Shown one piece after another: positions 61,677 to 64,000 of a DNA stretch of 64,000 nucleotides. The stretch is from an uncultured Acidimicrobiales bacterium (GTDB lineage: Bacteria; Actinomycetota; Acidimicrobiia; Acidimicrobiales; Bin134). A model generated the notes under the pieces. It was not told where the DNA came from and made no database searches. It saw nothing but the letters and a program-made list of their open reading frames with translations. The DNA lies in contig OX638350.1 in NCBI GenBank assembly GCA_951813325.1, forward strand, positions 3,143,954-3,207,953. The letters run 5' to 3'. The stretch's first letter is position 1. Every line of letters starts with the position of its first letter. Position numbers and translations under genes: made by a program.

Positions 61677-62740
61677 CAGCAGGGTCTCCAGTCGTACTTG
61701 GTGGTGTTGTCCAGCCCCTGGGCCCGCAGCCACGCCCAGTACAGCCACTGGGCGGCGAAGCGCTGCGAGTTGCACGGCCGCTGCGGGTCGCGGACCGGCA
61801 CGGCCTCGGGCACGCACACCGCCCGCTCGTACCCCGCGGCCACCATGCGCTCCACCAGCTCCTCGCACCGGACTGAGAAGGGGCGCAGCGGATCGGGATC
61901 AGTGCCGTCCGGGCCCGTCGGGCAATCCCACATCGTCCACACGTGATTCTGCCCCGAGATCGTCCGCACCCACCGGTTCATCAGCGCCTCGTACACGCAC
62001 GCCTTGTCGCGGCCGTCCAAAACCACCGGCCCCCACGCATCCGAAATAAGGATCGAGCAGGTTAGTGCGGAGACTTCGTAGGTGGCCAGGGACTCCTCCA
62101 TCCAGCCCCGCCGCACCATCTCCTGCCGACGGTCGTGATCCTCGCGCATGCACTGGGTCATCCAGTCCAGGTCAGCCTGCCCCTCCCCCGCGGGGGGCCA
62201 GGGGTTGCGGGTCTCGGCCTGGGACCACACCCGAGTCGCCACCGGCTGGCCCCGGGAGTTGTAGGCCCACCCCGTCCCGCCGCCCCACAGCTCCTCCGCC
62301 GGCTCGGGGTCGGGGCAGCCGCCGGGCACCACCTCGGTGTCGATGTCGAACCGGCACCGATAGGCGTTCAACAGCGCCTCCTGAGCGGCCACCAGCCGGT
62401 CGCGCACCGCGATGTCCTCCGCATCGGGCTCGCCCTCGAACCCGCCCGGCCCGGCCGCGGGCCGCACCGGCACGCCGCCCGCGCAGCCGCCGGGCACCAG
62501 CTCGGCATCGACGCCGAACCGGCACCGATACACGTTCAACAGCGCCTCCTGGTCGGCGACTAGCTCGTCGCGCACTGCGATGTCCCCGGCGGTCTGCGCC
62601 GCCGCCGGCACAACCGCGAAGGGCGCGGCCAGCACCAAACCGGCGGCCAGCGCGCCCACCAGCGCGGCGGCCGCGGCGACGCAGCGGACCGCGCCCGCCC
62701 CCGTCCTGTTTCCGGTGTTCGGGTTCGGGTGGGTGCCCAT
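61676..62740 (-). CDS. Array paralogue copy G: secreted Cys-rich two-module protein
   Basis: 354 aa. Leader MGTHPNPNTGNRTGAGAV. Module 1 has LLNVYRCRF in place of LLNAYRCRF. The variable block is as in copy C, with TCSILISDAWG. Then WVRTISGQNHVWTMWDC, as in copy D, and FSVRCEELVERM. Ends YDWRPC. Confidence 0.75.
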   Translation of the reverse strand: MGTHPNPNTGNRTGAGAVRCVAAAAALVGALAAGLVLAAPFAVVPAAAQTAGDIAVRDELVADQEALLNVYRCRFGVDAELVPGGCAGGVPVRPAAGPGGFEGEPDAEDIAVRDRLVAAQEALLNAYRCRFDIDTEVVPGGCPDPEPAEELWGGGTGWAYNSRGQPVATRVWSQAETRNPWPPAGEGQADLDWMTQCMREDHDRRQEMVRRGWMEESLATYEVSALTCSILISDAWGPVVLDGRDKACVYEALMNRWVRTISGQNHVWTMWDCPTGPDGTDPDPLRPFSVRCEELVERMVAAGYERAVCVPEAVPVRDPQRPCNSQRFAAQWLYWAWLRAQGLDNTTKYDWRPC

Positions 62741-63798
62741 CAGCAGGCTCTCCAGTCGTAGTTGGTGGTGTTGTCCAGCCCCTGGGCCCTGAGCCACGCC
62801 CAGTACAGCCACTGGGCGGCGAAGCGCTGCGAGTTGCACGGATTGGCGGGGTCGCGGGCCGGCACGGCCTCGGGCACGCACACCGCCCGCTCATACCCCG
62901 CGGCCACCAGACGGTCCACCAGCTCTTCGCAGCGGACCTCGAACGGGCGCAGCGGATCGGGATCAGTGCCGTCCGGGCCCGTCGGGCAATCCCATATCGT
63001 GTGCTCGTGGTTGGTCCCCGAGATCGTCCGCACCCGCCGGTTCATCAGCTTCTCGTACACGCACGCCTTGTCGCGTCCGTCCAAAACCACCGGCCCCCAC
63101 GCCGCGGCGATTCTGAGCGAGCAGGATCGTGCGGTCTGGTCGTAGGTAACCACAGACTGGTCCAGCCAGCCCCGCCGCACCATCTCCTGCCAATAGTCGT
63201 ACTGCTCGCGCATGCACCGGGTCATCCAGTCCAGCTCGAACTGGCCCTCCCCCGCCGGGGGCCACGGGCTCTTCGTCTCAGCCTGGGACCACACCCGAGT
63301 CGCCACCGGCTGGCCGCGGGAGTTGTAGGCCCACCCCGTCCCGCCGCCCCACAGCTCCTCCGCCGGCTCGGGGTCGGGGCAGCCGCCGGGCACCACCTCG
63401 GTGTCGATGTCGAACCGACACCGATAGGCGTTCAACAGCGCCTCCTGAGCGGCCACCAGATCGTCGCGCACCGCGATGTCGTCCGCGGTCGGCTCGCCGT
63501 CGAACCCGGCGGGCCCGGCCGCGGGCTGAGCCGGCACACCGCCCGCGCACCCGCCGGGCACCTGCTCTGTGTCGATGTCGAACCGGCACCGATAGGCGTT
63601 CAACAGCGCCTCCTGGTCCGCTATCAGCTCGTCGCGCACCGCGATGTCCCCGGCGGTCTGCGCCGCCGCCGTCACAACCGCGAAGGGCGCGGCCAGCACC
63701 AAACCAGCGGCCAGCGCGACCGCCGCCGCGGCAGCGCCAAGGAGCCGGCGAGGCGCCCTCGCTCTCGCCCCCGGTCTAGTTGTCGGCCGCTCGCTCAT
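62740..63798 (-). CDS. Array paralogue copy H: secreted Cys-rich two-module protein
   Basis: 352 aa and the first complete copy in the direction of transcription. The leader is unlike the others (MSERPTTRPGARARAPRRLL). The variable block is CMREQYDYWQEMVRRGWLDQ, then VVTYDQTARSCSLRIAAAWG. ISGTNHEHTIWDC is shared with copies A and E. ELVDRLVAAGYERAVC replaces ELVERMVAAGYERAVC. Ends YDWRAC. Confidence 0.75.
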   Translation of the reverse strand: MSERPTTRPGARARAPRRLLGAAAAAVALAAGLVLAAPFAVVTAAAQTAGDIAVRDELIADQEALLNAYRCRFDIDTEQVPGGCAGGVPAQPAAGPAGFDGEPTADDIAVRDDLVAAQEALLNAYRCRFDIDTEVVPGGCPDPEPAEELWGGGTGWAYNSRGQPVATRVWSQAETKSPWPPAGEGQFELDWMTRCMREQYDYWQEMVRRGWLDQSVVTYDQTARSCSLRIAAAWGPVVLDGRDKACVYEKLMNRRVRTISGTNHEHTIWDCPTGPDGTDPDPLRPFEVRCEELVDRLVAAGYERAVCVPEAVPARDPANPCNSQRFAAQWLYWAWLRAQGLDNTTNYDWRAC

Positions 63799-64000
63799 CA
63801 GCAGGGTCTCCAGTCGTAGCGGGTGGTGTTGGGCGGGTCTTGGACTTGGAGCCGCGCCCAGTGCAGCCACTGGGCGGCGAAGCGCTGCGAGTGGCACGGG
63901 TCGGCGGGATCGCGGGGCGGGTTCTGCCCGTCGGGTTGGCGGTGGGGGCCCGGCGGCGGCCGCGGGCTCGTCGTCTCGGCCTGGTACCACACCTGAGTCG
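63798..64000 (-). CDS. Array paralogue copy I, partial and internally deleted
   Basis: The frame enters from beyond the window edge and ends DPADPCHSQRFAAQWLHWAR then TTRYDWRPC. The visible part begins TQVWYQAETTSPRPPPGPH, equivalent to the TRVWSQAETKSPWPPAG of the other copies, and jumps directly to the C-terminal DPANPC region. The central ~130 residues, including the variable block and four cysteines, are missing. It is coupled to copy H by the same stop-start overlap. Confidence 0.6.
   Translation of the reverse strand, partial: TQVWYQAETTSPRPPPGPHRQPDGQNPPRDPADPCHSQRFAAQWLHWARLQVQDPPNTTRYDWRPC

Noticed and set aside
55728..63819. Several plus-strand open frames of 350-660 codons opposite the paralogue array
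   Set aside because: They are Pro/Arg/Ala-rich, recur with each copy, have no domain pattern and mirror the codon bias of the minus-strand genes. They are shadows of high-GC coding DNA.

Overview
This is a high-GC bacterial chromosome segment. It carries the actinobacterial order of translation genes (rpoC-rpsL-rpsG-fusA-tuf-rpsJ, S10-spc-alpha, rplM-rpsI-glmM, nnr-alr-tsaE-tsaB-rimI-tsaD-groES-groEL, guaB3-guaA), a zinc-type 61-residue S14 and many GTG/TTG starts. I infer an actinomycete, most plausibly of the class Acidimicrobiia (lineage is inference; the actinobacterial gene order is seen). No rRNA or tRNA gene was recognised.

1-25.8 kb is the ribosomal superoperon. The str cluster runs from the tail of rpoC to rpsJ. 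It is separated from rplC by about 4.3 kb holding serB, a CitE-like lyase, tpx and a convergent AI-2E family permease. The S10, spc and alpha genes then run rplC-rplQ with secY, adk, infA, rpmJ and rpoA embedded and many 1-8 nt overlaps, followed by truA and, behind a clear promoter, rplM-rpsI-glmM. L22 and S3 carry long acidic C-terminal tails.

25.8-48.3 kb holds cell-wall precursor, tRNA-modification and housekeeping genes: glmM, a 168-bp MITE-like element, a DUF2237 gene, an outsized glmS (1154 aa), nnr and alr. Next come an inserted SDR/P1-peptidase pair, a family 4 uracil-DNA glycosylase, the t6A set tsaE-tsaB-rimI-tsaD and CIRCE-controlled groES-groEL. A PLP decarboxylase, guaB3, guaA, a KamA-like radical SAM enzyme and an unassigned protein close this part.

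48.3-64 kb is accessory DNA. A secreted RCC1-like protein (about 21 Cys-containing repeats of about 37 aa) is followed by an intact DUF433/PIN toxin-antitoxin pair, a cut ribbon-helix-helix antitoxin gene fused tail-to-tail to a decayed AbiE system, a metallophosphoesterase, two 36-bp repeats with CRISPR geometry, and an SDR. From 55.3 kb to the window edge the minus strand carries a head-to-tail array of eight near-full-length paralogues plus a ninth entering from outside. They are secreted, Cys-rich, about 350 aa, joined by TGATG stop-start overlaps, and end in Cys. The array ends in a tenth start codon whose reading frame has been captured by an IS607-type recombinase fragment. A 34-residue Cys module occurs twice in each paralogue and once at the N-terminus of the RCC1-like protein, linking the two loci. 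This array and its shared module are the best candidate for an undescribed system. Function is not evident from sequence alone.
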